DNA from: Shinella sp. H4-D48
Lineage (GTDB): Bacteria > Pseudomonadota > Alphaproteobacteria > Rhizobiales > Rhizobiaceae
DNA: 64,000 nucleotides
Reading direction: 5' to 3'
Assembly: GCF_022637395.1 (NCBI RefSeq)
Contig: NZ_CP093337.1
Span: 666,001 to 730,000, forward strand
In this document: one piece after another, positions 48,053-58,696 of the stretch
Numbering within the stretch: the first letter of the stretch is position 1
Layout: each line of letters begins with the position of its first letter
Program-made: the position numbers and the translations under genes
The notes under the pieces: model-generated
What the model saw: the letters and a program-made list of their open reading frames with translations, nothing else
The model's database searches: none
Told to the model about the DNA's origin: nothing

Positions 48053-49504
48053 TCAGCGAACGAGAATGTTCCTGAACTGCCAGGGGTCCTTCGTGTCGAG
48101 GTCTTCCGGGAAGAGGCCCGGGCGGCCATCGAGCGGGGTCCAGTCGGTATAGTGGCCTTCAACCGGGCCGAGATAGGGCGTCTGCACTTCCAGGCAGCGC
48201 TTGTAATCGATCTCGTCGGCTTCGACGATGCCGGCTTTCGGGTTCTCGACCGCCCAGACCATGCCGGCCAGCACGGCCGATGTCACCTGCAGGCCCGTAG
48301 CGTTCTGGTAGGGAGCGATGCGCCGGGTTTCCTCCAGCGACAGGCGCGAGCCGTACCAGTACGCGTTCTTGTCGTGACCGTAGAGGAGAACGCCGAGTTC
48401 ATCGACGCCATCGACCAGCTCGTTCTCGTCGAGAACGTGCAGGACAGGCTGCTGCTGGCCGCCGTTGCCGAACATCTCGTACAGCGACAGGATGGCGTCG
48501 TTGCAGGGATGGTAGGCGTAGTGGCAGGTCGGGCGATAGGTGACATCGCCGTCCTTATCGCGCACCGTGAAATAATCCGCGATGGAGATGGATTCGTTGT
48601 GCGTGACCAGCAGGCCGTATTGCGGGCCGGGAGTCGGGCACCAGGTACGCACGCGGGTATTGCCGCCCGGCTGCTCCAGATAGATCGCCGCCTTGCTGCC
48701 CTTCTTGTGCTTCTTGGCGTTCTTCGGCATCCACTTCTCGTGGGTGCCCCAGCCGAGTTCGGAGGGCTGCAGGCCTTCCGAGATGAAACCTTCGACCGAC
48801 CAGGTGTTCCAGAACGTGTTGAAGGGCTTCGGGTTCTTGGTGCGCTGGGTGTCGCGCTCGGCGATGTGCACGCCCTTGACGCCCACCTTCTTCATCAGCT
48901 TGGCCCAGCCTTCGCGGTCATGCTGCGAGGGTTCTTCGAACTTGATGTCGAGGTCCTTGGCGAGGTTGAGGAGGGCCTGCTTGACGAACCAGGAAACCAT
49001 GCCCGGATTGGCACCACAGGTGGAGATCGCCGTCGTGCCGCCGGGGTTCTTGTCCTTCTCCTTGCGCAGTGTTTCGCGAAGCGCGTAGTTCGTACGGTCG
49101 GCATTCTTCATGCCCTTGTCGAAGTAGAAGCCGAGCCAGGGCTCGACGACCGTGTCGATGTAAAGCACGTCGAGCTTGCGGCAGAGCTTGATGAGGTCGA
49201 CGGAGCCCGTATCCACCGAGAGGTTGACGCAGAAGCCTTGGCCTTCGCCTTCCGTCAGCAGCGGCTTCAAAAGGGTCTTGTAATTGTCCTTCGTGACATG
49301 CGCCTTGATGTGACGGACGCCGTGACGCGCGTAGATTTCCGCATCGGCGGCATCTTCACGCGGCTCGATGACGATCAGCCGGTTCCGGTCGCACTTGAAA
49401 TGGCGCTCGATCAGCGGCAGCGTGCCGCGACCGATGGAGCCGAAACCGATCATCACGATCGGGCCGGTAATTTCGCCATGTACCGGGTAGGTGCTGTCTG
49501 CCAT
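48053..49504 (-). CDS. hss: Homospermidine synthase
   Basis: A 483-residue NAD+-dependent enzyme that joins two putrescines (or putrescine and spermidine) to give sym-homospermidine, the main long polyamine of many rhizobia. The N-terminal Rossmann motif is MIGFGSIGRGTLPLIERH; VVEPWLGFYFD and ISTCGANPGMVSWFVKQA are conserved blocks of this saccharopine-dehydrogenase-like family. AGGAGA lies six bases before the ATG at 49504. A terminator-like hairpin sits about 20 bases upstream of that site. Stands alone between its own terminator and the pabB/pabC-like pair. Confidence 0.95.
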   Translation of the reverse strand: MADSTYPVHGEITGPIVMIGFGSIGRGTLPLIERHFKCDRNRLIVIEPREDAADAEIYARHGVRHIKAHVTKDNYKTLLKPLLTEGEGQGFCVNLSVDTGSVDLIKLCRKLDVLYIDTVVEPWLGFYFDKGMKNADRTNYALRETLRKEKDKNPGGTTAISTCGANPGMVSWFVKQALLNLAKDLDIKFEEPSQHDREGWAKLMKKVGVKGVHIAERDTQRTKNPKPFNTFWNTWSVEGFISEGLQPSELGWGTHEKWMPKNAKKHKKGSKAAIYLEQPGGNTRVRTWCPTPGPQYGLLVTHNESISIADYFTVRDKDGDVTYRPTCHYAYHPCNDAILSLYEMFGNGGQQQPVLHVLDENELVDGVDELGVLLYGHDKNAYWYGSRLSLEETRRIAPYQNATGLQVTSAVLAGMVWAVENPKAGIVEADEIDYKRCLEVQTPYLGPVEGHYTDWTPLDGRPGLFPEDLDTKDPWQFRNILVR

Positions 49505-49537
49505 TTGGTTCTCCTGCGGGGCGGCCGCTTGCGCTCG

Positions 49538-49558
49538 AAAAAAGGGCCTCGAAGGCCC
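49538..49558 (-). terminator. Terminator-like hairpin just upstream of hss
   Basis: GGGCCT (49544-49549) pairs with AGGCCC (49553-49558), followed on the minus strand by TTTTTT (49538-49543). It is 110 bp past the stop of the pabC-like gene and about 20 bases before the hss ribosome site. A possible hss -10 box TATTAT (49566-49571) lies just before it, so the hairpin may either end the upstream operon or form the very 5' end of the hss mRNA. Confidence 0.6.
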
Positions 49559-49668
49559 CCATAGCATAATATGCCAGCGCTAGAGCACAGTTTTCTGTCA
49601 CAATAAAGATTGCCGGGGAATTCCTTGGCGATATTCTTAACCGGTTGGAACCGCCGGTAATTCAGGGT

Positions 49669-50286
49669 TCAGGCGAGGCGTGCCCGTATGAGGCCGCGCA
49701 AGGAATTTCCCATCAGGACGGCGCCCTTCTCGATGTCTTCGGGGCGCAGGACCGCCTCGATGGCCCGGCCGCTTTCCAGAAGCTCTTCCCTGAGTACGCC
49801 TGCAAGCAGACCCGATGCCAGCGGAGGCGTTTTCAGGATGCCGGAGCCGTCATCGAGGAAGAGCGAGGTGATGGTGCCTTCGCACACATCGCCACGTTCA
49901 TTGAGAAGGATCATCTCGTCGGCTTCGCTGGCAGGCGCTTCCGCTCTGGCGGCGGCGTAAAGGACGCGTCGGGACGTCTTGTGGCGCAACAGCGGGTCGG
50001 TGGACGAAAGACGGGTGGTGGCGATTTTCACGCGCCAGACGGTGTCCGCCGCAATCGGTGCGAATGGGGCGGTCTGCACGTCGATCCGGCCGTCGGCGAA
50101 GAGTTCGAGGCGCACCCGCGCCGCTGTGTCGGCACAGGCGCTGGCGGACAGGGCCTCCCCCGCTTTCTCAGCGCCGGGCAGCCCCAGTGCGGCAGCGGAA
50201 CGCGTGAGGCGAGACAGATGCCGTTCAAGCCTGATGAAACCCGTGCCGGGTTCGAAGCGCAGGGTCTCGATCAGCGAGATATCCAT
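49669..50286 (-). CDS. Class IV aminotransferase, PabC-like
   Basis: A 205-residue, shorter than typical (about 270) PLP fold-type IV protein. Blocks visible are LIETLRFEPGTGFIRLERHLSRL, the lysine region RHKTSRRVLYAAARAEA with Lys at HKTSRR, and LNERGDVCEGTITSLFL. It likely acts as 4-amino-4-deoxychorismate lyase giving p-aminobenzoate for folate, partner to the overlapping pabB-like gene. The ATG at 50286 lies inside the end of that gene (16-base overlap) with GGGGG upstream; a longer start at 50322 overlaps more. The short length matches the compact PabC-like proteins found next to pabB in Rhizobiales. Confidence 0.82.
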   Translation of the reverse strand: MDISLIETLRFEPGTGFIRLERHLSRLTRSAAALGLPGAEKAGEALSASACADTAARVRLELFADGRIDVQTAPFAPIAADTVWRVKIATTRLSSTDPLLRHKTSRRVLYAAARAEAPASEADEMILLNERGDVCEGTITSLFLDDGSGILKTPPLASGLLAGVLREELLESGRAIEAVLRPEDIEKGAVLMGNSLRGLIRARLA

Positions 50287-51428
50287 TGGTCCCCCACGGC
50301 GAAGCGCGCCTTCAGCAGGCATTCCTCATATTCCGATGCAGCGGTGGAATCGAAAACGATGCCGCCGCCGACATTGAAGACTGCATTGCCGTCGTCGAAC
50401 AGCGAGATCGTGCGGATGGCGACGTTGAAGCGCATGGTTCCATCGGGAGCGATGAAGCCGATCGCGCCGCAATAGGCGTCGCGCGGGCCGTCTTCCAGAT
50501 CGTGCAGGATTTCCATCGCGCGCATCTTCGGCGCGCCGGTGATCGAGCCGCAGGGGAAGAGGGCGGCGAAGATCTCGCGAATGGAGGTGCCCGAGGTGAG
50601 CTTCGCCCGCACATGGCTCACCATCTGATGCACCGTCGGGTAGGTCTCGATGGCGAAGAGTTTCGGCACATGCAGAGTGCCGACCTCGGTGATGCGCGAA
50701 ATGTCGTTGCGCAGGAGATCGACGATCATGCGGTTTTCCGCCTGCGTCTTGGGATCGGCCTGCATGGCGGCGATGATGCTCTCGTCTTCGGCGGCACTCG
50801 CCCCACGCGCAGCGGTACCCTTCATCGGATGCGTCTCGATCCATCCGTCCCTGTCGATGTCGAAGAAGAGTTCCGGCGAGCGGGAAAGCAACTGCGGACC
50901 GTCGAGGGAGACGAAGGCGCCATAGCGCACCGGCTGGCGTTCGATGAGCGACCAGAAGGCGGCAAGTGGATCGCCGTTCCAGCGCGCGCGGATCGGCATT
51001 GTAAGGTTCGCCTGATAGCAGTCACCCTGCCGCAGATGCTGGTGGAGGCGGTCGAAACGGCTGCGGTAGGTTTCGAAGTCCCAGTCAGCTTTCGGCTCGG
51101 TCAGGAACGGCTCGTTCTCGGTGCGCTGCCGCGGGCTTGCCGGCGGGTGGCCATCCGCCGGCTTTTCGAAGATGCCGAAGCTCATCAGCGGCGTCGGGCG
51201 GCCTTCGACGGCAAGCCTTACCAGTTTTTCCTCAAAGAGGTGGCCGGCCTCATAGCTCATGAAGCCGGCGATCCAGTGGCCTTTCGCCTGTGCAGCCTGA
51301 AGTGCTGCGAAGGCAGGCTCGAAGCCGGCACGGTCTCGCACGGTGACGACCGCCAGCGGATCGGCGAAAACCACCGTCCGGTCCTCGCGGTCGTCCCTGA
51401 GGAGCACAAAGCGTTCGCGGTCGGTCAT
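50271..51428 (-). CDS. pabB: Aminodeoxychorismate synthase component I (PabB)
   Basis: A 385-residue chorismate-utilising enzyme. Conserved blocks are the CYQANLT stretch (pabB-like), HPMKGTAARG, ENRMIVDLLRNDISRI, and CGSITGAPKMRAMEIL, followed by YCGAIGFIAPDG. The KGTAARG rather than PIAGTR form marks PabB rather than TrpE. It makes 4-amino-4-deoxychorismate using ammonia from a PabA-type amidotransferase not encoded here. Its end overlaps the pabC-like start by 16 bases, so the two steps of p-aminobenzoate synthesis are coupled. Confidence 0.93.
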   Translation of the reverse strand: MTDRERFVLLRDDREDRTVVFADPLAVVTVRDRAGFEPAFAALQAAQAKGHWIAGFMSYEAGHLFEEKLVRLAVEGRPTPLMSFGIFEKPADGHPPASPRQRTENEPFLTEPKADWDFETYRSRFDRLHQHLRQGDCYQANLTMPIRARWNGDPLAAFWSLIERQPVRYGAFVSLDGPQLLSRSPELFFDIDRDGWIETHPMKGTAARGASAAEDESIIAAMQADPKTQAENRMIVDLLRNDISRITEVGTLHVPKLFAIETYPTVHQMVSHVRAKLTSGTSIREIFAALFPCGSITGAPKMRAMEILHDLEDGPRDAYCGAIGFIAPDGTMRFNVAIRTISLFDDGNAVFNVGGGIVFDSTAASEYEECLLKARFAVGDQWISR

Positions 51429-51455
51429 GCGGGCGGCGTCCGGCTTCCGTTTCGA

Positions 51456-53303
51456 TTACGCCTTATCAAGCGCTTCCAGTTCGTCGATCAGCCCCTCGAT
51501 CATCGACAGTCCCTTGCTCCAGAACGACGGATCGCTCGCATCGAGGCCGAAGGGCTTGAGAAGCTCCGTGTGGTGCTTCGTGCCGCCGGCCTTGAGAAGG
51601 TCGAAATACTTCGCCTGGAAGCCCGCCTCGGCCTGACTGTAGACGGCGTAGAGCGAGTTCACGAGGCAGTCGCCGAAGGCATAGGCATAGACATAGAAGG
51701 GCGAGTGGATGAAGTGCGGGATATAGGCCCAGTAGGTCTCGTAGCCCTCGGAAATGCGGATTGCCGGGCCGAGGCTCTCTTCCTGCACGGAGAGCCAGAG
51801 TTCCCCGATCTGGTCGGACGTGAGCTCGCCTTCCTTGCGGGCGGTGTGCACCTTGCGCTCGAATTCGTAAAAGGCGATCTGGCGCACGACCGTGTTGATC
51901 ATGTCCTCGACCTTCTGGGCGAGCATGGCCTTGCGTTCGCGCTTGTCCTTCGTCTTGTCGAGCAGGCTGCGGAAGGTCAGCATCTCGCCGAAGACCGAAG
52001 CGGTTTCGGCCAGCGTCAGAGGCGTGGAGGCCATCAGCGCGCCCTGGCCGCCGGCCAGAACCTGATGCACGCCATGTCCGAGTTCGTGGGCGAGGGTCAT
52101 GACGTCGCGCGGCTTGCCCATGTAGTTGACGAGCACATAGGGATGCGCGGACGGAACGGTGGGATGCGCGAAGGCACCGGGAGCCTTGCCGGGGCGCACC
52201 GGCGCGTCGATCCAGCCCTTGTCGAAGAATTCCTTGGCAATGTCGGCCATTTCAGGCGCGAAGGCGCCGTAGGCGGCAAGCACCGTGTCGCGTGCTTCGT
52301 TCCAGGGAATGATCGCGTCGGGCGTTTCCGGCAGCGGCGCGTTGCGATCCCAGAACTCCATCTGCTCCATTCCGAGCCACTTCGCCTTCATCGCATAGTA
52401 GCGGTGGGACAGACGCGGATATGCGTCGCGCACGGCTTCAGCGAGGGCTGCGACCACTTCCGGCTCGACACGGTTGGCAAGGTGGCGGCTGTCTGCGATG
52501 TCGGCAAAGCCGCGCCAGCGGTCGGAGATTTCCTTGTCCTTGGCGAGCGTGTTGGTGATCAGCGTGAAGGTGCGGATATTGTCCCTGAACGTCTTCGCCA
52601 GCGCCTCGGCGGCCTTGCGGCGGGCGTCGCGATCGGGCGACTGCAACTGGTTGAGGGCGATTTCGAGCGGCAGTTCCTCGCCGTCGATCGTGTAGCGCAG
52701 CGACGCCATCGTCTCGTCGAAGAGGCGGTTCCACGCGGCCGCACCCGTCATCGACTTCTCGAGGAAGAGCTGTTCGGTCTTGTCGTCGAGCTGGTAGGGC
52801 TTGTCCTTTCGCAGGTCCTCGATCCACGGACGATAGTGCGCGGCCAGCGCATCGTTTTTCAGCGCCGCGTCGATGCGCTCGTCCGCTATCCTGTTGAGTT
52901 CAAGGGAGAAAAACAGCAGGTGCGCGCCAAGGTCGGTCAGCTTGGCCTGGATGTCGCCATAGAATTTGCCTTTCGCCGGCTCGGTCGTGTTGGTGAAATA
53001 GGTGAGGCCGGCAAAGGAGATGAGGCGGCCCATCACGTCTTCCAGCGCCTCGAATTCGCGCACGGCGGCGCCGATGCCATCGTCACCGGTCTTTTCGGTG
53101 GCGGCGTCAAGCTTGCCCTTCCACCGGGCTTCGAAGGCGAGCGTGTCGGCTTCAGCCTTCTTCATATCGGCCTGGAATTCGGGAGAGGTCTGGGAAGGAT
53201 AGAGATCGGTGAGGTTCCAGCCGGGAAGGTCACCGAGTTGCGCGCTTGCGGCGGCTTCGGCCGGTGCGAAGGTGATCCGGGGTTCGGGGAAATTGCGGGT
53301 CAT
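51456..53303 (-). CDS. Oligoendopeptidase F (M3 metallopeptidase)
   Basis: A 615-residue cytosolic zinc peptidase. The zinc site is HELGH at 406-410 with the third ligand Glu433 in LAETASVFGE, the usual M3 arrangement; the N-terminal helical domain begins LGDLPGWNLTDLYPS as in PepF. It degrades oligopeptides, probably products of protein turnover. The ATG at 53303 has an AGAGAG-type site; a longer start at 53354 is open but not conserved. Divergent from the sigma-54 regulator gene. Confidence 0.93.
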   Translation of the reverse strand: MTRNFPEPRITFAPAEAAASAQLGDLPGWNLTDLYPSQTSPEFQADMKKAEADTLAFEARWKGKLDAATEKTGDDGIGAAVREFEALEDVMGRLISFAGLTYFTNTTEPAKGKFYGDIQAKLTDLGAHLLFFSLELNRIADERIDAALKNDALAAHYRPWIEDLRKDKPYQLDDKTEQLFLEKSMTGAAAWNRLFDETMASLRYTIDGEELPLEIALNQLQSPDRDARRKAAEALAKTFRDNIRTFTLITNTLAKDKEISDRWRGFADIADSRHLANRVEPEVVAALAEAVRDAYPRLSHRYYAMKAKWLGMEQMEFWDRNAPLPETPDAIIPWNEARDTVLAAYGAFAPEMADIAKEFFDKGWIDAPVRPGKAPGAFAHPTVPSAHPYVLVNYMGKPRDVMTLAHELGHGVHQVLAGGQGALMASTPLTLAETASVFGEMLTFRSLLDKTKDKRERKAMLAQKVEDMINTVVRQIAFYEFERKVHTARKEGELTSDQIGELWLSVQEESLGPAIRISEGYETYWAYIPHFIHSPFYVYAYAFGDCLVNSLYAVYSQAEAGFQAKYFDLLKAGGTKHHTELLKPFGLDASDPSFWSKGLSMIEGLIDELEALDKA

Positions 53304-53431
53304 CTCTATCTCTCTTCCAGAATGGGCAGATCGGTGTCCTGCTTGCGTCGGCAATGGTTAAAATGCAAGCCTTTCTCAAAACGGCATGTTCAACCCTTTC
53401 TGCCAAGGTCCACTGGTATTCAGTTTCCCGG

Positions 53432-53450
53432 GGCATGCATGACGCATGCC
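53432..53450 (+). repeat. Inverted repeat immediately before the sigma-54 regulator ribosome site
   Basis: GGCATGC (53432-53438) and GCATGCC (53444-53450) are exact reverse complements around ATGAC, ending six bases before AAGGAGG (53457-53463). It could be an operator or a leader hairpin that affects translation. Confidence 0.55.
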
Positions 53451-53468
53451 TTAGGCAAGGAGGTTCCA

Positions 53469-54995
<1,527 letters not shown>

Positions 54996-55170
54996 AAACT
55001 GCTGGAATCCCCGTCACTTGAGATTTCCTGATTGCCGTTTATTCCCTGTTAGTGGATTGTTCACTATAACGGGTGCGCGAGGACGAGTGTGGCCGATTTG
55101 CCATGCTCTCACCGCATTTGGCATTCATCTGGGGCAACGGACGCTCGTTGTCCTTCGGACGGGGTAAGAG

Positions 55171-56955
55171 TTGGCAAATTTGTTCGCATCGATGAAGCGC
55201 ACGGGGACCTCCCTGAGCAGCCTGTGCAAGACCGTATTGCATAAGCTGCCCAAGGTCGTGACCACGGCTGTGCTCTCTGCTGCCCTCGTTTTGCCGGCGG
55301 CCATTCCAGCGACGGTTCAGGCCGAGAGCGGCAACCGCACGCTGAAGCTCTATTACATCCATACGAAGGAAAAGGCCGAGATCACGTTCAAGCGCAACGG
55401 GCGCTACGATCAGCGTGGCCTCAAGCAACTGAACACTTTCCTGCGTGACTGGCGCCGCAACGAGCCGACGAAGATGGATCCGCGCCTCTTCGACCTTGTC
55501 TGGGAAGTCTACCGCAAGACCGGCGCCACGGGTTACATCAACGTCGTTTCCGCCTATCGCTCGCCCTCGACGAACTCGATGCTGCGGACGCGTTCGAAGG
55601 GCGTCGCAAAGAAGAGCCAGCACATGCTCGGCAAGGCGATGGACTTCTACATCCCCGGCGTGAAGCTCTCGACGCTGCGTGCCACTGCAATGAAATTCCA
55701 GGTGGGCGGGGTCGGCTACTACCCGACGTCTGGTTCGCCTTTCGTGCATCTCGATGTCGGAAGCGTGCGTGCGTGGCCGCGCATGAGCCGCCAGGAACTC
55801 GTCCAGCTCTTCCCCGATGGCAAGACCATGCACGTTCCGACGGACGGCAAGCCGCTGCCTGGCTACGAGCAGGCCGTTGCCGATTACAAGCGCCGCGTAG
55901 GCTCAAGCGCCATTCAGGTGGCCGGTGGCGGTTCGTCGCCGACAGCATCCAAGCGCAAGGGAGGCTTCCTCGCTGCCCTCTTCGGCGGTGGCGGCGATGA
56001 GGATGAAGAACCCGAAATGATCGCAAGCACCACGGCGATCGCCGACGACTTCGATGAAGGCGCGGCACCCGGCCGGAGGGCGACGCAGCAGACCGCTGAG
56101 CCTGCCGCCGTTGCGGCCGAAACGGAGGTTGCCTTCACCGCGCCGGTTCCGGGCAGCCGCCCTGCCTTCAAGTCGAACGAGACCGCAAGCGAGCTTGCGT
56201 TGGTCGCGCCGACAACGAGCGGTGCCGTTGCCGCGCTCGAAGCCGCGACGACGGAGGGCCAGAAGCCCGAATTCGAGGATCTTGCCGCCTACAAGATTCC
56301 GCTTCCTGTATCGCTGGGCGCACGCGGCCAGGCCGGCGATGCGCAGCCTGATAGTGTCATGACCGCCGAGGCGGCGACGGAGGATGCCGAGCAACTCGCG
56401 ATGGTTCCCGTGCCGGGCCTGCGTCCACAGGTCGAGCTTGACAAGTCGCAGACGGCGCTGATGGCCGCTGCGGAAGCGGATGTCGCGCTGCCGGCGACGG
56501 CCGACCGCTCCGGCCTTGCCGCGCTTGGTTCGCCTGCCACGGGTGTGGAGGGCGATCCGATCGAGATGGCCGCGCTCGCGTCCGATCGTGGCGCAAGCCG
56601 TTCGCTTTCCGGTGTCGATGCCTTCGAAAGCAATGCCGCCGCGGAAGAAACGCCGACGAAGGGCGGGCGTCCGAAGAAGAAGGATGCCGAGGCCGCAAAC
56701 CGCGGTGCCATCCGTACCGAGCCGAAGGCGACGCAAAAGATCCTGTCGCAGTGGGCGCTGGCCCAGGACAGTGTCTCGGCGAATGCCAAGCCGGTCAAGG
56801 CGCCCCGTTTCGTCAGCCGCACGCTGCGCGCCGCGCCGACGACTGTCTACCTCGCCGGCTTCCAGCCGGAGAGCAAATCCGTGGACTCGGGTCGTTTCAG
56901 CGGAACGGCGGTCAACTTCATGGAAGTGCGCAAGTTTGAGCGGGCCGAGAACTAG
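55171..56955 (+). CDS. DUF882/MepK-like (M15 family) murein endopeptidase with long low-complexity tail
   Basis: 594 residues. An export signal (about 20-51, ending TVQAES) precedes a peptidase M15_2 (DUF882, YcbK/MepK-type) domain at about 57-205. Its zinc ligands are His151 and Asp158 in SQHMLGKAMDFY and His193 in SPFVHLD; SAYRSPSTN is the other hallmark. MepK cuts L,D-cross-links in E. coli peptidoglycan. Residues about 250-594 are Ala/Glu/Pro-rich and probably disordered, with two copies of the motif xPVPGxRP (324-331 and 412-419). The TTG start at 55171 has GGGGTAAGAG upstream; ATG 55192 is the alternative. A strong bidirectional terminator follows. Confidence 0.85.
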   Translation: MANLFASMKRTGTSLSSLCKTVLHKLPKVVTTAVLSAALVLPAAIPATVQAESGNRTLKLYYIHTKEKAEITFKRNGRYDQRGLKQLNTFLRDWRRNEPTKMDPRLFDLVWEVYRKTGATGYINVVSAYRSPSTNSMLRTRSKGVAKKSQHMLGKAMDFYIPGVKLSTLRATAMKFQVGGVGYYPTSGSPFVHLDVGSVRAWPRMSRQELVQLFPDGKTMHVPTDGKPLPGYEQAVADYKRRVGSSAIQVAGGGSSPTASKRKGGFLAALFGGGGDEDEEPEMIASTTAIADDFDEGAAPGRRATQQTAEPAAVAAETEVAFTAPVPGSRPAFKSNETASELALVAPTTSGAVAALEAATTEGQKPEFEDLAAYKIPLPVSLGARGQAGDAQPDSVMTAEAATEDAEQLAMVPVPGLRPQVELDKSQTALMAAAEADVALPATADRSGLAALGSPATGVEGDPIEMAALASDRGASRSLSGVDAFESNAAAEETPTKGGRPKKKDAEAANRGAIRTEPKATQKILSQWALAQDSVSANAKPVKAPRFVSRTLRAAPTTVYLAGFQPESKSVDSGRFSGTAVNFMEVRKFERAEN

Positions 56956-56975
56956 GCTTGTCTCACCATTTAAAG

Positions 56976-57009
56976 AAAAACCCCGCTGGAGCGATCCGCG
57001 GGGTTTTTT
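56976..57009. terminator. Bidirectional intrinsic terminator
   Basis: AAAAACCCCGC (from 56976) pairs with GCGGGGTTTTT (ending about 57008). Both strands end in a T-run. It separates the convergent DUF882 gene and gapR. Confidence 0.92.
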
Positions 57010-57028
57010 CTTGCGTTTCTATCCGGTC

Positions 57029-57295
57029 TTATTCAGCATCCGGCGGCAGTTCGATCATGCCGAGAGCCTGGAGGTAGGTGTCGAGGATGGCTTCCTGCTC
57101 CATGCGCTCGTCCTTGTCCTGCTTGCGGATCTGGATGACCTTGCGCAGGATCTTGGTGTCGAAGCCCGTACCCTTGGCTTCGCCATAGACGTCCTTGATG
57201 TCGTCGGCGATGGTTTTCTTTTCTTCCTCGAGACGCTCGATGCGTTCGATGAAAGCGCGAAGCTGGTCGCGTGCGACGCCGTGGGCATCCGACAT
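57029..57295 (-). CDS. gapR: GapR nucleoid-associated protein (DUF2312)
   Basis: An 88-residue, highly charged helical protein: [51 protein letters not shown]. In Caulobacter GapR encircles overtwisted DNA and helps topoisomerases during replication and transcription. Length and sequence match the DUF2312 family end to end. AAGGAGAA lies about seven bases before the ATG. It follows DUF1244 and the second amidohydrolase-like gene on the same strand across a 110-base gap that shows nothing notable. Confidence 0.93.
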   Translation of the reverse strand: MSDAHGVARDQLRAFIERIERLEEEKKTIADDIKDVYGEAKGTGFDTKILRKVIQIRKQDKDERMEQEAILDTYLQALGMIELPPDAE

Positions 57296-57405
57296 GATGT
57301 TCTCCTTGGTGGGCTAGAAATTCGTGAGCGCCGTGACTTGCCGCGAACTTCCGGCAAGATCAAGACCTATCGCACGGTCCTTCAGGATTTTCGCAACGGT
57401 GTCGT

Positions 57406-57711
<306 letters not shown>

Positions 57712-57721
57712 GATCTCGGCC

Positions 57722-58522
57722 TCAGTAAGGTCCCGTGCGGGACGGGAATATCTCGTATGTGTGCAGGCTTTCGTCCGCGTTCAACCGGGCGAAGACGGGC
57801 GAGAGCCGGTCAACCCATCGCGCGATGCCCTCGGCATCGCCGATCTCGTCCTGGCGGATCTCGATGAGCGCATGGGCGATCCCCGGCTTCATGCAGTGGC
57901 GGAACATGGTGTCGCCGCGCAACGCGCCGTCATAGGGTTCGTTGTCGCCGACCACCACGTCGCCGGGCGCTTCTAGCGCCGAGAGCAGCGGGTGAACCGC
58001 GCGATGGTCATTGTCCCACAGCACCGTGACCTGCCAGGGGCGCGCGACGCCTTTCCAGGTGGGGGTGAAGGAGTGCATGGACAGGACGAGTGGTGCCTTT
58101 CCGGTCTTTTTCGTGACGGCTGCGATCGTTATGGACACTGCATCGTGATAGGGGCGATGATAGGTATCGAGGCGATATTGCCATTCTTCCGGCGTGATCG
58201 GATGATTGCCTGGAACGATCGCTCCGTCGGAGATGCGCATGACGAGCGTCGGGTCGTCTTCGCCGCGGTTGGGATCGATCAGCAGGCGGGAAAAGCGGCT
58301 CATGACAACAGGCGCGTTCAGGCGCTGGTTCAGCCCTCGCACGAGGCCCTCGACGCCGATATCATAGGCGATGTGACGCTCAAAGGCGCTTTCCGGCAGG
58401 CCAAGGCGGCCGTAACGCGCAGGCAGGAGATTGGTGGCGTGGTCCGCCAGGATAACGAGTCCGAGGGAGAGGTCGCCGTCGATGATTTCAAAAGGAGGGT
58501 GGTCCTGCATATCTCTTGCCAT
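57722..58522 (-). CDS. N-formylglutamate amidohydrolase-family protein (diverged paralogue)
   Basis: About 266 residues. Family blocks are VILADHATNLLPARYG near the N-terminus, LSMHSFTPTW for the metal-binding HS, and ALIEIRQDEIGDAEG near the end. It differs much from the protein at 24626: the HSG motif is DHATN here and no VNR motif is seen. It may hydrolyse another N-acyl or carbamoyl amino acid. The start is uncertain; ATG 58522 or ATG 58510, neither with a strong site. It leads a group with DUF1244 and perhaps gapR. Confidence 0.8.
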   Translation of the reverse strand: MARDMQDHPPFEIIDGDLSLGLVILADHATNLLPARYGRLGLPESAFERHIAYDIGVEGLVRGLNQRLNAPVVMSRFSRLLIDPNRGEDDPTLVMRISDGAIVPGNHPITPEEWQYRLDTYHRPYHDAVSITIAAVTKKTGKAPLVLSMHSFTPTWKGVARPWQVTVLWDNDHRAVHPLLSALEAPGDVVVGDNEPYDGALRGDTMFRHCMKPGIAHALIEIRQDEIGDAEGIARWVDRLSPVFARLNADESLHTYEIFPSRTGPY

Positions 58523-58696
58523 ATGTGTGTCACACAAGCCGATTGATCGCACGGGGTGGTGTTGCCCGCAAGAAGTGTGGCCTTGCCCGCCGAAAGGATT
58601 CACCGCGTTGTCGTTAAAATGTAATCGATTAGTGTTGCGTTGACATTCATGCCACGCCGTCGCAAGAAAGCGCATATTCAAATCAACGGAGTTCCA

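Noticed and set aside
50286..53468. A long plus-strand frame running into the sigma-54 regulator, suggesting a giant regulator of about 1570 residues
   Set aside because: Only the part after 53469 resembles a protein family. The rest is antisense to pabB and pepF, and a perfect ribosome site marks the GTG at 53469.
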